A stretch of DNA of 64,000 bases from Spirodela intermedia (taxonomy: Eukaryota > Streptophyta > Magnoliopsida > Alismatales > Araceae). Positions 29,206-41,651 of the stretch are shown here, one piece after another. The position numbers were made by a program, and so were the translations under genes. The notes beneath the pieces are model-generated. The model was not told the origin of the DNA. It saw only the letters and a program-made list of their open reading frames with translations, and searched no databases. The DNA lies in NCBI GenBank assembly GCA_902729315.2, contig LR746277.1, positions 815,501 through 879,500 of the forward strand. Direction: 5' to 3'. How positions within the stretch are numbered: the first letter of the stretch is position 1; each line of letters opens with the position of its first letter.

Positions 29206-31807
29206 TTAATTTGTGAGCCCTGATTAGAGAAAGAGAGAAATTTGTGGGGTTATAGAGATGATAGTAGAGGGAGAGAATTATGGTGCATCAATGACTTATT
29301 TTAGAACTAGTAAGTCAAGTACTAACCAATTGGACAATGCATGGATTGATAGTTGCCTACCAAACCAAGGTTGACTTATTAACATGACAGTTTACTTGGC
29401 CTCAACCCAAAATTTAAAATCTATGCTATAAAAGTCAACACCATTTTGAATACAAACACCATAACTATTTTGGTGTTTCTTGATCATGTGACATTATTAA
29501 ACATATTGGTTTTATGCTAATATGACTTGCCCTCTAGAGCCTCTCTCTCTATTCATCTCCATTCAAATAACTACTCTCCCTCTCCCCCTCTTTTGATAAT
29601 CTACACGTGAACAATTTCCTTCCCTCTCCCCAACAAAGAGAGAGTTGTAGGTCCAAAAGAGAGAAATGAGGAGGACATGATGGAGAAAATACTATTCATT
29701 GAATTCAATTTTACATAATAAATACTTTGAATAATAAATAAATAAATAAAATTAATTTTCTAAAGTCACGTAATTCCTCTTTAAGATGTCATGGAAGATG
29801 TGGTTGACCTAACTACTTTCATGACTAGTCCTGCATTTTCTCTCTATGAAGTTTGTGTACAACAATAATTTTTAAAATACTAGTATATTTGAAAATTTTA
29901 TCTCTTAGTAAAGTTTCTGAACCATTCAAAATTAGTTTCTTTAAAAAATTGTGACTCTACATTCTTAAAAGAAATTAGATGGTTAATGCATCAACACTCA
30001 ACACAAATAAGATTGCTTGAAATAAATGTATAAGACAACACAAAAAGGATGAAGAATACTCTAATACCTATGAACTTGTTAGTAGAATGCTCTTTAAGTA
30101 GTTGATCTAATAACTACAGCTAATTGTTCTCAAACATTTTTTAATCATTCTAGTGTAGAATTCATAGAGAATGTTGTCCCATAAAGGAGTTAAAGTTAGC
30201 ATCACTTAGAAAGTAAACTTACACAACATAGATAATAATTTTGGATAATGAAAGTTTTTACAATAGTAAAAAGCTATAAATATCTAACCCTACATCACCA
30301 ATAAAGAAATTATTTGGTTATTTTTTAATAATTACTTATTTTTACTCTTTGAGATTTGCATTGAGTATTGATTAAAGAAGGCCCACCTTGAATTTTGGAT
30401 TTAGTAGTGGTATATAGATAGTACTTGGACAAATCTAAATTTGTGGATCATCAAGAGTTTAGTAGAAGCCTTGATGTTTGATAGCTTATATTAATGCACT
30501 AGTGGAATCTAAAGATGTGCCCTTTATAGAGTGGGTACATCCAACTTAATTTAGTAGTGTTTGATAGCTTATAAATAATTAGTTACCATTTAATGATTTC
30601 AATCTATATAGTTGATTGACTAATTTGGTTACTGAACACTAGGTGGAAACCTATAAAAGAGAAAAAAATGAAAAACATAATTCACCATCATTTGTTCATG
30701 TCCTAGTCTCTATCATGTTCTTTTCCTAGATGTATACAAGAATTTTGAAATTTTTATCATATTTCACAAAGATATATATGATGAAGACTTGGGAAAAATA
30801 TTTCTGTTATGATCTTTTTTTTTTAAAAATGTGGAATATTTTTGGGAGATGATATTTAGGATTTAGGTTTATGATGCTAGAGAGAATCTTCTAGAATGTT
30901 TGAATGCTTTCCTAGAAGATGAATGAACTATCCAAAATAGATCATGTGCTTGTAATACACAGCAAACTAGGTTAGTTAAATCAAAGAAAAGTAAGTTTTT
31001 GGAAATGCCCTATGCTATACTCTTCTAGTCTAATCTACATAAATTGTTTTAGTTCATAATTTTTGTATAGTCAAGCTACATAATATATAATGTTGTCAAA
31101 ATATATGGAGAGCAGTATTTATGTCCCTAATTGACCATTCTTTCATCTCCTCATGTGCTAAAGTGCTTTTATTCATTATCATTAACATTTATTTCACCTA
31201 AATTTGATCCTCACATAATGAAAAAAGTCTTTATAAATATCTAACTTCATTACCTAAAAGTGTATTGAATATATCAGCAAAGTAGTTAAAATTATTGCAT
31301 TGAGTTTAGTCCTCTTCAAATAACCTTCCATAATTGTATCTCAAAAAAAGGTCATCTTGAGAATATATAGCTTTACATCTTTACATGTGCATAAAAGAAT
31401 GAGTAATGTTTCTAATTAACTGATGATAAGAACTAGGAGGGCAGGTTTTCAATTGGCTTTTTTTACAGGGCTAACAGTTTTCATCTTTTTATTTAGCCAA
31501 GCATAATTAGGGAGTCAGCTCTTTTGGGCAAAACAAATACTTTGTTTTATATTAGTCATGCTACATGACTAAAATATTCTTGTATGCTGTTTGTAGGTCT
31601 AACAAAAATTAAGACATCATCTCTCTATTAATTTTTTATGATAGCTTTAGGGAGACAACATAATAATCTTCAGAAACTAAGGGATGCTTTGATGTTGGTC
31701 TTGGAAAGGAAAAGTATTGAGATTTTGTACATAGAACATCTTATGACATATTTCTCAAAAGATGTGAAATATCTCATTCAAGTATATTTCTTTCTTAAGT
31801 GTCATGC
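28051..31807. other. Intergenic DNA with microsatellites, no gene seen
   Basis: AT-rich sequence downstream of the Gypsy relic. It holds a GA run at 28692-28720 and a compound CT/CA repeat at 29128-29202. Long frames here are by-products of the repeats; none has a recognisable domain. Confidence 0.6.
29128..29202. repeat. Compound (CT)18(CA)19 microsatellite
   Basis: Uninterrupted CT dinucleotides pass directly into CA dinucleotides at about 29165. Confidence 0.97.
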
Positions 31808-32116
31808 TGACGTGACTCAGTCATTGTATATTAAATCACACAAATATAAAATTTATAAAACTAGAAAATACGAATTTTTAGATATTTAAAAGTATTTCTA
31901 AATAAATACATTAATTATAATTCAATAAAAATTTAAAAAATAGCAATAATTTTCCAGGTCGATCACATGGATGTAATATAATATTTGGTAATTATTCAGA
32001 ATTTTTCTCAATGAATATGATTTTCTTACAAATTTTATACTAGGAAATAAAAAAGGAAATATATTTAAAATTTACAAAAAAAAGGAAATAAGGGTGCAGA
32101 CGTCAATCAGAGATGA

Positions 32117-32151
32117 TTTACTCGATGGACGATGGACGTCCGTCGAGTAAA
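32117..32151. repeat. Short hairpin in solo LTR
   Basis: 15-bp arms (32117-32131 and 32137-32151, 14 of 15 pairs) around a 5-base loop, core ACTCGATGGACG / CGTCCGTCGAGT. The left arm and preceding bases recur near 32653-32682. Confidence 0.85.
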
Positions 32152-32908
32152 AAAAGGAAATATATTTGAACGAAGTATAGTTTGGTAAATTAAAATCACA
32201 CAAAGTATCACTAAATGAAGCGTAAATTAAATTGAAAGCAGGAAAACAGAGTTCCGGCGTTGCGATAGCGATGCGTCGGCGATGCATCGGAATCCTGAGT
32301 GTTCGGGAGGATTGTCTTGCAGTGTTCACGGCCTCGAAGGCTCTCCTTGGACAAAGACAATGTGGGCAATCTCTAGATCTTCTCACGAAGTCTAGAGATC
32401 AATGAAGTGGGTTGTCAAATCGTCTTCGGCGGCTGTCACCTAGCGGAGCAGAAAAACGGCGACTTTACGACTCTCCGGCAGCTGTCACCCGACGGAGAGG
32501 AGCTGGATAGAGGTGGGGCGCGTGTCAGGGAGCTTCATCCTCAGGTCTGCGCAGCAAGAGGAGGCTCTTCATTGCATCTGGTATGCTCTCAAGAGGTGAT
32601 GACTAGTCTCTAGGCAGATCGTCCTCTTCCCGACGACGGCTTGTTCGTCGATCAATCGGAGATGATTTACTCGATGGATTTGCGATCCTTTTATCGCAAA
32701 TCGTTTAGCAATTTTAGTAACAATGTTCCACGAATCACGTTGACGAGATTTTCGCCGATGATCCAGTGATTCTCGTTGCTTAATCCTTCACCGGCGATCT
32801 ACAGGAAAATTACGATAATCAAATAAAAATATATGAATTTTGACTCTAGAAGGATTCAAACCCACGCCGGTCACCTGCCTCTTCTGAGAAAGGTGTGACG
32901 GGGGTTTA

Positions 32909-32974
32909 GTCCCACATCAGTTGTACGCTGATTTTTCAGGTGAATATATAGTAATGTTAGCTTTGTCAGCAAAG
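32909..32974 (+). promoter_or_regulatory. U6-snRNA-like promoter arrangement within the solo LTR (antisense)
   Basis: GTCCCACATCA at 32909-32919 matches the plant snRNA upstream sequence element RTCCCACATCG at 10 of 11 positions. TATATA follows at 32945-32950 after 25 bp, the spacing of Pol III-type U6/U3 genes. GTCCCTTC starts at 32974, 23 bp after the TATA, and equals the first eight bases of U6 RNA. The next T run of four or more is at 33163-33167, so a Pol III transcript would be about 190 nt. Function is inferred. Confidence 0.45.
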
Positions 32975-33384
32975 TCCCTTCTCTCGTGCGTATGACCACT
33001 CTTTGCCCCACAGCCGACTGGCCACCAGTGATGTGGAAGGGGAGTGGCGTACGTGTGCTCTATTGGTCCCCAAGCCAAGCCGCTCGAGCCCCTGCTCACG
33101 ACTTACTCCCCAACTGCGCTTCTAACCCGCTTGTGGGCCCAACTGGCCAGCAGGTCCCCCTATTTTTGCAATATTTTTATTTTTATTCCTTGTTCTTCAT
33201 TTATCTCAAAAGTAAGACTGTAAAAATCATATAAAATCATATAATTACTCAAAAATTCACGTTAATCAATTGAAAACCAAAAACCATTCTTTAACACAAA
33301 TATAAGTCTATTTATCATGAGTTAAGGCTAAAACTATATTATTTACTAATTATTAACTCATGATAATGAAGACTTATCACATGC

Positions 33385-34550
33385 CTATGCATCTTATATA
33401 GATGGGATATCAATTTTTAGAGACTTAAAATAGTTGGAAATGAATCATTAACCCATGTCAATAGTACTTGCAAATGCCAGATGATCAGTTCATCTTACTA
33501 CAATTATTTGCCTAGTTCTATGTTATGGCATGTGATGATCATTTCATAAAGATCACTTGAATGACTTCTATTTGAATTTTGACTTTTGGTATTTTTCTTC
33601 AAAAGGTTTGTATAAAAGATCATCATCATATGGGTATCAAAATATTGATGATAAATCGATGCCAAACTTTATACTTCATCAACATCAAAATATTAACTCA
33701 ATGTCAACAATATCTCTGGTTTTTGAAAGCTATTAGTAAAATTATGTTGAGTACACATGAGCTTCACTTCTAGAGTAGAACCTCTAAAATGGTGAACTAT
33801 CATTAGGCATCTAGAGGTAGGTCACTTAAGAGTCATGACATTTGTATATAGCCACATTAACCTTAGCGTGTTCATCACTTGCACAAGAGAACAATGGCAC
33901 ATTAAGGAGGTTTGTTAAGAAGATTATAAGTATTAGGGAGTTGAATCACTATAAAAGTCTTATAGTATTTAATCTTATATCTTAAAGAATTTTGACTAAC
34001 ATAAATTATATTAGGATAAACCTTTATCCACACAAAGATTTAATTCACCTCCCTCCTCTTGGTACTTGTTTTCATCAAGAGTGCACAATACAATTAAATC
34101 ATTGTAATATGTCATTAAGCTTTCTTCATATAAAGTAAGTCAACATTCTTTTATAAAATAATATAGTAGACAATTTTTAGATGTATTTAGAGCTTGACTT
34201 ATGACACAAGCATAAGAATATAGTAATGTCATTGTCTTTATACTCACACAACATATTTAAAGTAATATGTAATTAATATTTTATTCTAATAACTAGTTTG
34301 TCATTGCAAAATATGGTTGACTCCAAAAAGCCAAATTGTCATTAACATCTTACATTAAGAAATATAGGATGACAAAGTTATTGAGGATTTGTCTCACAAT
34401 TCAACTAAAGATTACCCCCTCTTACTTACCTATTATTCTAAGAAAGGTCATTAGAGAAGGCCTTAAATATCTGATTTTGTGATAAATTAAAAATGTTTAT
34501 TTCTTCTAATCCTGTCATTATTTTCTCTTAACCTTACTAATACTTCAGTC
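33385..34550. other. AT-rich repeat debris, no gene seen
   Basis: No frame with recognisable domains. TTCACCTCCCTCCTCTTGG near 34050 is a typical fragment of plant LTR sequence but is too short to classify. Confidence 0.5.
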
Positions 34551-34559
34551 TTGTTAATA

Positions 34560-34690
34560 CGGGGATGCTATAAAACATCCGATATGTCACTAATGAAGAG
34601 ATCAGAGCTCTTGAGAAGTTTGGGTTTTGGGAGCTTATCAATCCGTCTTGAGGGGAGGAAAATAGTAGGTGAGTAGGTGTGCACACTACC
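34560..34690 (+). mobile_element. Copia reverse transcriptase N-terminal scrap
   Basis: With one frame change near 34590 the plus strand reads NEEIRALEKFGFWELINPS, which matches the start of Copia RT_2 domains (EEI.ALEKN.TWELV). Heavily decayed. Confidence 0.5.
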
Positions 34691-34989
34691 AAACATTGTG
34701 CTAGTTGCCAAGTGATTCACTTGGACCTAAAGAGGTAAAATATAAGCACATTTGTTTGCTGGACAACTACACTTCTTTGATAGTCTTTAGCAACATCTAC
34801 ACATGCAATGTAGACCAACTTTTGATGCCAAAGGTGGAGTTTGATTAGAAGTCAAAGCTCTAGTTTTGTTAAAACCCACTCCCAAATCATGGCATAAAAA
34901 TTCTAAGATAACCAACTTCAATTTGGGTTTTATTATAGAAAATGCATAAGCTCATAATGTAATCACCCTAATTACTTATATTAATAGCA

Positions 34990-35180
34990 ATTGTTAACCT
35001 TGAGAATACCCAAAATCGAGAACAAGGATCCAACACAACTTACATGTGTTATAGATGTTTCCCGAGTCAATGATGATATCATCTACATAGTCCAAAAGAT
35101 GTATCACATAGATTGGTCTTATTTAATATGCCACAAACAAAATATAACTTCTATGAAAAGTCAAAATGCTTGTTGCAAAT
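34990..35180 (-). mobile_element. Copia reverse transcriptase YVDD-region scrap
   Basis: The minus strand reads LDYVDDIIIDSGN near 35096-35060, the catalytic YVDD motif of Copia reverse transcriptase. After a frame change come residues like FSILGILKV (compare F.MKDLG.L.YFLG). Opposite in orientation to the scrap at 34560, so they are two insertions or a rearranged one. Confidence 0.6.
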
Positions 35181-35753
35181 GATGTGGGTTCCTAATGTGA
35201 AGGAAGAGTAAGACTTTATGGGCTTGTAGAAAACAAATATTGTACAAATCTATCTTATTTATTAAAAAAATTAGTACACATCACTTATGTAAATCTACTA
35301 AGCTTTCATGAGGACAAGAGATTCATCATAGGATATTATGCATATTGGTGCTATGTATGGTATGGAACCTCAACATAATAAGCTCAATTAACAAGGACCT
35401 ACAACACAGTTGCACTAGTGATATTCTGGAGAGAGAAAACCAGCCAAAAGGCCACAACACTTGTTCAATCTACTAAAGAGGAAGGAGATGGGGGAATCTC
35501 ACAAAAAACACCCATGGTAACAGGCAGCACAACCAACATCAACGATCCCCTTTCAAGAGTTCAAGTCATGAGATTATTTCATAAACTTACCGTTTCCACA
35601 GAGATAAGAGACCAAAATACTCAGTGTTCTAGTGCTTTCAACTTCAGTCTTGAACTAGACCAGAGTATCAAACTCAGGATACACCAAGCCGGGTACCCTT
35701 TATTTACTCCACATCCATCCACTGTGAGGCCTCTAGATGGATTCAGCATAAAA

Positions 35754-36100
35754 CTAGTAGTACCTACCACACTCTTTATTAGCTCCAGACTCTGCCCGGC
35801 GATATCCCCACTGCAACACTTTCTCTCTCCTCCCCGGAAGCCTGGTCCCCCAACCATAAGGGCCCGACTGTCCGATTCTACGACTGTTGATGGAGATCGG
35901 AAGACTGCAAGATGGGGCTGACATTACCGGGACCTTCACTGCTCGCAGAAGCTCGGCGGTGGTGCTTCTGATGATCAGATCACTCCATAAAGGCTTTGAT
36001 GTCTCGACCATCATATCCTCAAACTGGGCTGTGCCTTCTCTCATGACGTCGTCCACCAATGCCCTTTCCCCCTTCTCATCATTTCTCCTGGAAGCTTAGA
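35754..36100 (-). other. Unidentified open frame downstream of SMG7
   Basis: An open frame of 101 aa from Met at 36059 (open back to about 36095) on the minus strand, with a protein-like N-terminal half (FEDMMVETSKPLWSDL, AELLRAVKVP) that I do not recognise. A very good splice acceptor (TTTTTCTCTCTCAG) ends at 36101, directly upstream. It could be an exon of a small gene, a captured gene fragment, or part of a spliced SMG7 3' UTR. The last third is less protein-like. Confidence 0.3.
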
Positions 36101-36615
36101 ATACCTGAGAGAGAAAAACAAAGACACCACCCCAGTAAAAAGCTGTGTCACAGTCACATTTTCTGGCAGATGCTTTCAAAAATTGGAGAGCCTTTTGCCC
36201 CTCTTTTTCTAGCATTTTGGAGCTTGTAGTAGCATAAGAATGGATATCAACATCCTAATCATGGGTGAGTTGTGGGGATGGTTTGGTCTTCACGACATAG
36301 AGAACAGCCTAAGTATGATACTAATTTTAGCATTGATATCAACATCCTGGTGGAATAGGAGGTACCATCATGAGGGACATGAACCAGCAGCGCTCCAAAA
36401 AGGCCATCCATACTCCAAAGAAAATATATGCTAACACTGAAAGGACTGGAAAATGGAGGCCGAACTCATCAATAAGCACCAGGCCACAAGCCAATCACCC
36501 GACAGATTCTTTGCAACCTGAAAGGCAGGGTTTTCAAGAAGTGAGTGAACGCAAACTACATATCAGAACTCGTTGATTAGGGTGAGAGAACTACCATTAT
36601 CCCCTCGATGCTTCC

Positions 36616-39600
36616 TCACACGTAGTAGTTGGGCCACAGAGATTGTGCTTGGTCAAGCACAGGACCAGGCTCTTGATTCCCTTGTTTCAAATGCGGGATA
36701 AGACGATAATCATCCCAGGTGTTGTTGCTCTCCACTTGTGCCGGCAGTAAAGGGACTTGTTTCCCCGGAAAAGGAAAGCTCATCACTCCATTAAGGTTAT
36801 TGCCAGCGCTAGAAGTGACCTGTGGTTGCATATTATTAGTAGCATAATTAAACGAATCTACTGTTGTCACACCGTTGTTGGCTGAGGAGTATCCATCTAG
36901 CCAGCTATAATCATCCACCAGAGCACTCTGGTCCTTGGATACTGAACTGGATATGGCATCTTCCAACTTCTGCTTAGAAGGGACAGCGTTGAAACCAGGC
37001 GGAGGCCCAAGGCGTCTAACTGGCCTACCCACTGGAGCTTTCCATGAATTCACTGGCAATGTAGAAGATGAACTGAGAGCTAGGCCATCTGAACTCGCTG
37101 CTGCAGCCAAGAAAGCATCTAGATTTGATGGTATAATGGTTTCTGCAGCCTTCGTCTGATTGCTGACAAGACTGCCATGATCAGAAACTGCAGACCCAGA
37201 AAATGGAATCGAAGGAAATGTCGGCTGGATTGCAGACAAGCCTCCCCACATCCCTCTCTGAGAGCCCAAACCATCATCAGTAATTCTCATATTCTGCAGC
37301 CCATCAGAGAAGAAGGTTTCTTGATTCATAACCCATTTTGAAGTAGGATTGACGTGTTGTAGGGGTTGCTGGAGGATACTGGCAGTTGAGTTAGCGACAG
37401 ATACAGATTGAAGAGGCTGCTGAAGGGCACTAACACGAAGTGGATTCATATAAACACTCGATTCTGAAGCAGGCAAAACAGGCTGCTGTACAGTATTAAC
37501 AGGGGTCGAGTGAATATATGAGCTAGCAGGAAAAGCACTCTTCGGATTGTCAACAAGAGGAGCAGAAAGAGGCCTGAGATAATTTTGCCAATCACTTGAA
37601 GAACTCTGGCCAGATTGAGGAATTTCATAGCCACTCGGCTGGAGACCATTGGGGGAACTAACCTGGAAAGGCTGAACTACATCGTGTACTGAGGATTTCA
37701 GACCATTGGATGGCTTCTCTGCAACTGTAGGTTTGAAGACTATCACCTCATCTTCTTCTCCTTCACTGCACAACTGTGCCTTTGACTGAATGCCGCCAGC
37801 AATGACATTGTTGTCAAGAGGATAATCTTCAACCGAAGTAATACCGTTTGGCTTTGAAAAGTTTGAGTAACTAGCCTGAAATTCATCTTCATGGCTGGGA
37901 AGATGATCACCCAGAATATATTTCTTCATCTTTGAATCGAAGTATATTTTTTTCTGATCAACACTAACCACACTTGTCAATGCTTTTCCAGCACCCAGAA
38001 TCCTCTGGATGCGAGACTTTTTCTCCTTGCTACTCCCATCACTGACATAAGAATGCTTCCCAGAAAAATTTAGGATGAGCTGTGCTGGTGCCAAAGGCAC
38101 AAATCCCCTCAGTTCAAAGTCTTCCCACAATGCCAGACGATTCTCAGTTTCCCCTTCATCATACCTGCTCATGTCGAAGAAACAGGCATCTTCCTCACCA
38201 CCAGAGGCTACAAGTCCACTGAGCAAGAGCCTGTTCATCAACGATACAAAATAGCTCCAGAATATTGATCTCGCAGAAGCTTGTTTTTCCTCAACTTCAA
38301 CACCAGAAGCAATATCAGGATGGCAAGCCAACCACTCAATAAAAACCAGAATTGTAGGTAATAGATAGCTGGATGTAGCATCATGCAATTCTGTGCATCT
38401 TTTGAGAATAGACCCCATAAACTCAAAGGCAGCAGTAAAAGCATTCTGAAGCAGAACAGAACGCTGCAAAATCTCAGCATATGATTGGCTTTCAGATTCC
38501 CTACTTACATTATACACTGAGAAAATGAGAATGGCAACGAGCTTCAAAAGGAACATCCCATTATCAGCAGCATCAGTGCCAAAATTAAGGCCTTCATCAG
38601 GTCCAGAAGAAAGGAGTTCAGTCAGATCGTTCACAGCTGAGGAGAAAATTTCTCCGAAGGTTTCCAAGCTGTCAAAATACAGACAGTTAACCTTTCAATG
38701 ACAGATACTATTATAATGAAGGTGGCATGATTTGAAAGGGGGAAAAGTTACCTAGTTCGTGTGTAGAGAATGCCATTAAGCCGGACAAAACGAATACAGA
38801 AGGCATTAAAAATTTCAGGAACACCAAGCTCTCTTTCTTTTACCGGAACATCCTCCGATTTAACATTTTTCGCCAGAACCCCTGTATAACCTCTCCCTCT
38901 ACCAGTCATCCGTATCTTCAGGGGATTAGTTTTGGGATTTGCAGGAAGCTGAGAGCACTTCTGCCGGTTCTGTAAAATTAGCGTCAATAAGTTCAACCAG
39001 TCAAATAGATGGTGGAAATCACTAGCTTCAGAATAATCATGAAACAACATCAAGAATGTTTTGTGCATTAAACACAAAGCAAAAACAAAGAAATATTAGC
39101 AGGTATCAAGACAAGACATGTCAACTTTTACGTGCTGGAAATCCAACCCACAGCATGTGAATTGTACTAGGGCTATTGGCTAATAATTATAAGATTATCA
39201 ATATGAGCTCAACAGAGAAGATAAGAGCTGTGAACTAGTGCCAAACCTGCTATATTAGATCAAATGAAACAAACAGAAGACTTCAAGAAAAGGACTGGTT
39301 AGAAACAGAGAAAAACACAGATACTAAATCATGACCGCTAGCAAAAAATAACGTGTGAAGAGCATTCAATACACTCTGTGGATTGGCCAATCCAATGACA
39401 CTAGTCCAACTCAAACGTCCTATTAAAAAAACCCATCCACCAAATAAGTTTAGCATATTTGCATATTACAAACGCATAACAGCAGGTTGGGAAGCATAAA
39501 TACTTAACGAAATCAATTTACCAATAAAATGCAGCACATAAGCCAGTTCAATGAAGACATTAAAGGTCTAATGAGCGACCACTATAGGGTAGGTGTACCA

Positions 39601-41651
39601 AGAACAGAATAAGTCGCAATAACTACTTTACCTTTTCCCACAAGAACAAACTATTTTATATGAGGTTCTTTGGCTATTGTCATGGAAATTTTATACTTCA
39701 ATCAATCAATCAATCACAACCCTTGATTTTCAATATTAATTTGTTTTATCCTTCCAACAGGAGAATGCTCTCCTGATTCAGTTTACTGCTGATCGAAAAA
39801 AACATCATTATTTATGGTAAACAACCAAGGGAGAAGACTACAGGGAGCTGAGGATGAATTGGAACGCCGATTTGACGGAGCTCTAACATCATGAGTAGCA
39901 GATTATCACACTTCATTAGAATACAAATAAACACAAATTCATTATTGTTTTACGAGACGTTTTCTTCCTTAAGCAGCTTTGGATCAAGAGAAAAGATTCA
40001 AAGAGGAGCATAGAGCCAAAAAAATCAACTAGTCTTACACGGATTTTCAAGAGGTGAGTTGATTCAGTCATGTCGCACCAACTATTTACCAACAGAATTG
40101 AAAGGTATTAAATGTCTTGACAAAGAAAAGCACCAACGATTCAAGAAACTAAATGTGTGCATGAAACAACATCATAAGGAGAGCACTATACCAAGTAATC
40201 TATCAAGAGGAAGCAAGTTTATACCTTCTCAAATGCAACAATCAAGTTGTCACGTGCTGTTAACAAAGGATTCTCCACAGCCAAGCTCCGAAAATATCGG
40301 TAAATGGTTGTAAGCTCATTCTCATCAGTACATATTGATAATATTGCAAGCTGAAAGCAAAAAAAGAGAAATTAGGTTTCAAGGGGAAAATGAAAAAGCA
40401 AATTAATGCATCTAACTTGTCAACAGCTGATATATAATTTAATCTAACCTTAAATAAAAGGAAAAGGAAAGAACAACCTGGTGATGAGGATTGCCACTTG
40501 AAGGCCAGAGAGAAGCAGCTTGCATATAGTAACTAGATGCTGCAGCATAATCACGACTAGCAGAATCGCCCTCCCCATACATTCCTTTGTACCGTGCAAG
40601 GTCACCCAAAAATATCAAACAACGGTGACAGGATATCAAGGCCTTCTTTGTATCAGATGATTTCTTAATATCTTTTGACAAAATAGCTTGGTTCTCAGGG
40701 CCTTCAGAAAAATATCCCAGCGGGAGACCATATTTAGCCCTGATCTTCAGTATCAGGTCATGGTAGAATCCTGATGCCTCCGAAAGGAAGCTTTTAAAAC
40801 TGGAAAAAATCTTCTTAGTTCGATCAGGTCTCGAAGGAACTTTCCCACCCTGCGCAGCAGTTGATGCAGCACTTAAATGAGCCCTGTATTCATCAATTTT
40901 CCTGTGGTGAAGCTGCCATAGTGAATACTCTACACCGTGTTTCTCCGAGAAATCGTGATCCTCTAAGATTATGGTCTCAAAATTGTCACGCATTTGGCTC
41001 CATGCATTCTGATCTGAAGGAATCTTCAACTTTACAGCCTTCCGCCTGGCTTCCTCCAACTCAAGATTCTGAAAGGATTGGCATGGAATACTATGGATCA
41101 AGACAATAATCGCGTAGGATGAATATAGGCAAAGCCATGGCCAACAACCCTCAAACGCCACAGATAAGTAAACAAAACAGACACATATGACAGAACCCAG
41201 TTGTTTTCCAACATAAATAATTATTCTTAACCTTTCAACAAAATAGAAGCGCACCAACAAGGGACCAAGAGAGTCGGAGGAACTTCAACCAAGAGACCCT
41301 GTCCCACTAGCTGACTTATCGCCCCCATTTTACAACTTTTTTTTGGCTTGAAAGTGCACGTTTATATCATTAAGAATCAGTGCTGCAAGTGGGCACCACT
41401 ATGTAAAATAGTAATTAAAGGAAGCATTTTAAAATAGTATTTGCTAAGCTGGGCACAATAATATCAAAGGGTCACTGAAAATTGGCCAGAGGACCAACTG
41501 AAAATTGGCCAGAGAAAACGCAGTTTTTAGATAAGCACAAGGAAAATATGAGCAAAAGAGGAAGCATGTTACTACATACCGTCTGGAAGAGACGCTGGGC
41601 GACTTCCCTAGATCGTGTAGTAGAAGAGTTATCCATTACGGGAGCGCTCAT
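36616..41651 (-). CDS. SMG7: SMG7, nonsense-mediated mRNA decay factor (EST1 family)
   Basis: Binds phosphorylated UPF1 and recruits decay machinery in cytoplasmic P-bodies; in Arabidopsis it is also needed for meiotic exit. Coding exons (minus, in order): 41651-41580, 41068-40478, 40350-40225, 38969-38752, 38668-36616, giving 1019 aa plus TGA with all junctions in frame. The ATG at 41651 begins MSAPVMDNSS; GTG 15 bases upstream is not a start. The N-terminal half is the 14-3-3-like/TPR EST1 domain: SDQNAWSQMRDNFE, EYSLWQLHHRKIDEYR, the SCHRCLIFLGDLARYK helix that lines the phosphoserine-binding pocket, NPHHQLAILS, and then the helical hairpin domain with AFCIRFVRLNGILYTRTSLE and RLALWEDFELRGFVPL. 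The C-terminal third is low-complexity, rich in Ser/Gln/Pro, and contains GRPVRRLGPPPGF, a conserved plant SMG7 motif. Length is close to Arabidopsis SMG7 (about 1060 aa). Confidence 0.95.

Larger units (their letters stand above)
31808..33379 (-). mobile_element. Solo LTR, same family as the LTR at 61769-63400
   Basis: The 1572-bp sequence aligns end to end with 61769-63400 in the same orientation. It is bounded by TGACGTGACT on the left and GACTTATCA on the right (TG...CA ends), and flanked by the 5-bp duplication CATGC at 31803-31807 and 33380-33384. No polypurine tract or primer-binding site adjoins it, so the internal region was probably lost by LTR-LTR recombination. The sister copy has its polypurine tract to the right, so the element's sense strand is minus. 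It lacks about 60 bp present in the sister copy near 62060-62150 and carries a short hairpin there instead. Confidence 0.88.

Noticed and set aside
32860-32885. tRNA T-arm/B-box (GGTTTGAATCC on the minus strand) in the LTR
   Set aside because: One mismatch to box B and no box A at a proper distance upstream on that strand; both LTRs carry it, so it is noted but not called.
35418-35921. 167-aa plus-strand frame
   Set aside because: No recognisable domain and mixed composition; it overlaps the more protein-like minus-strand frame, and neither is secure.
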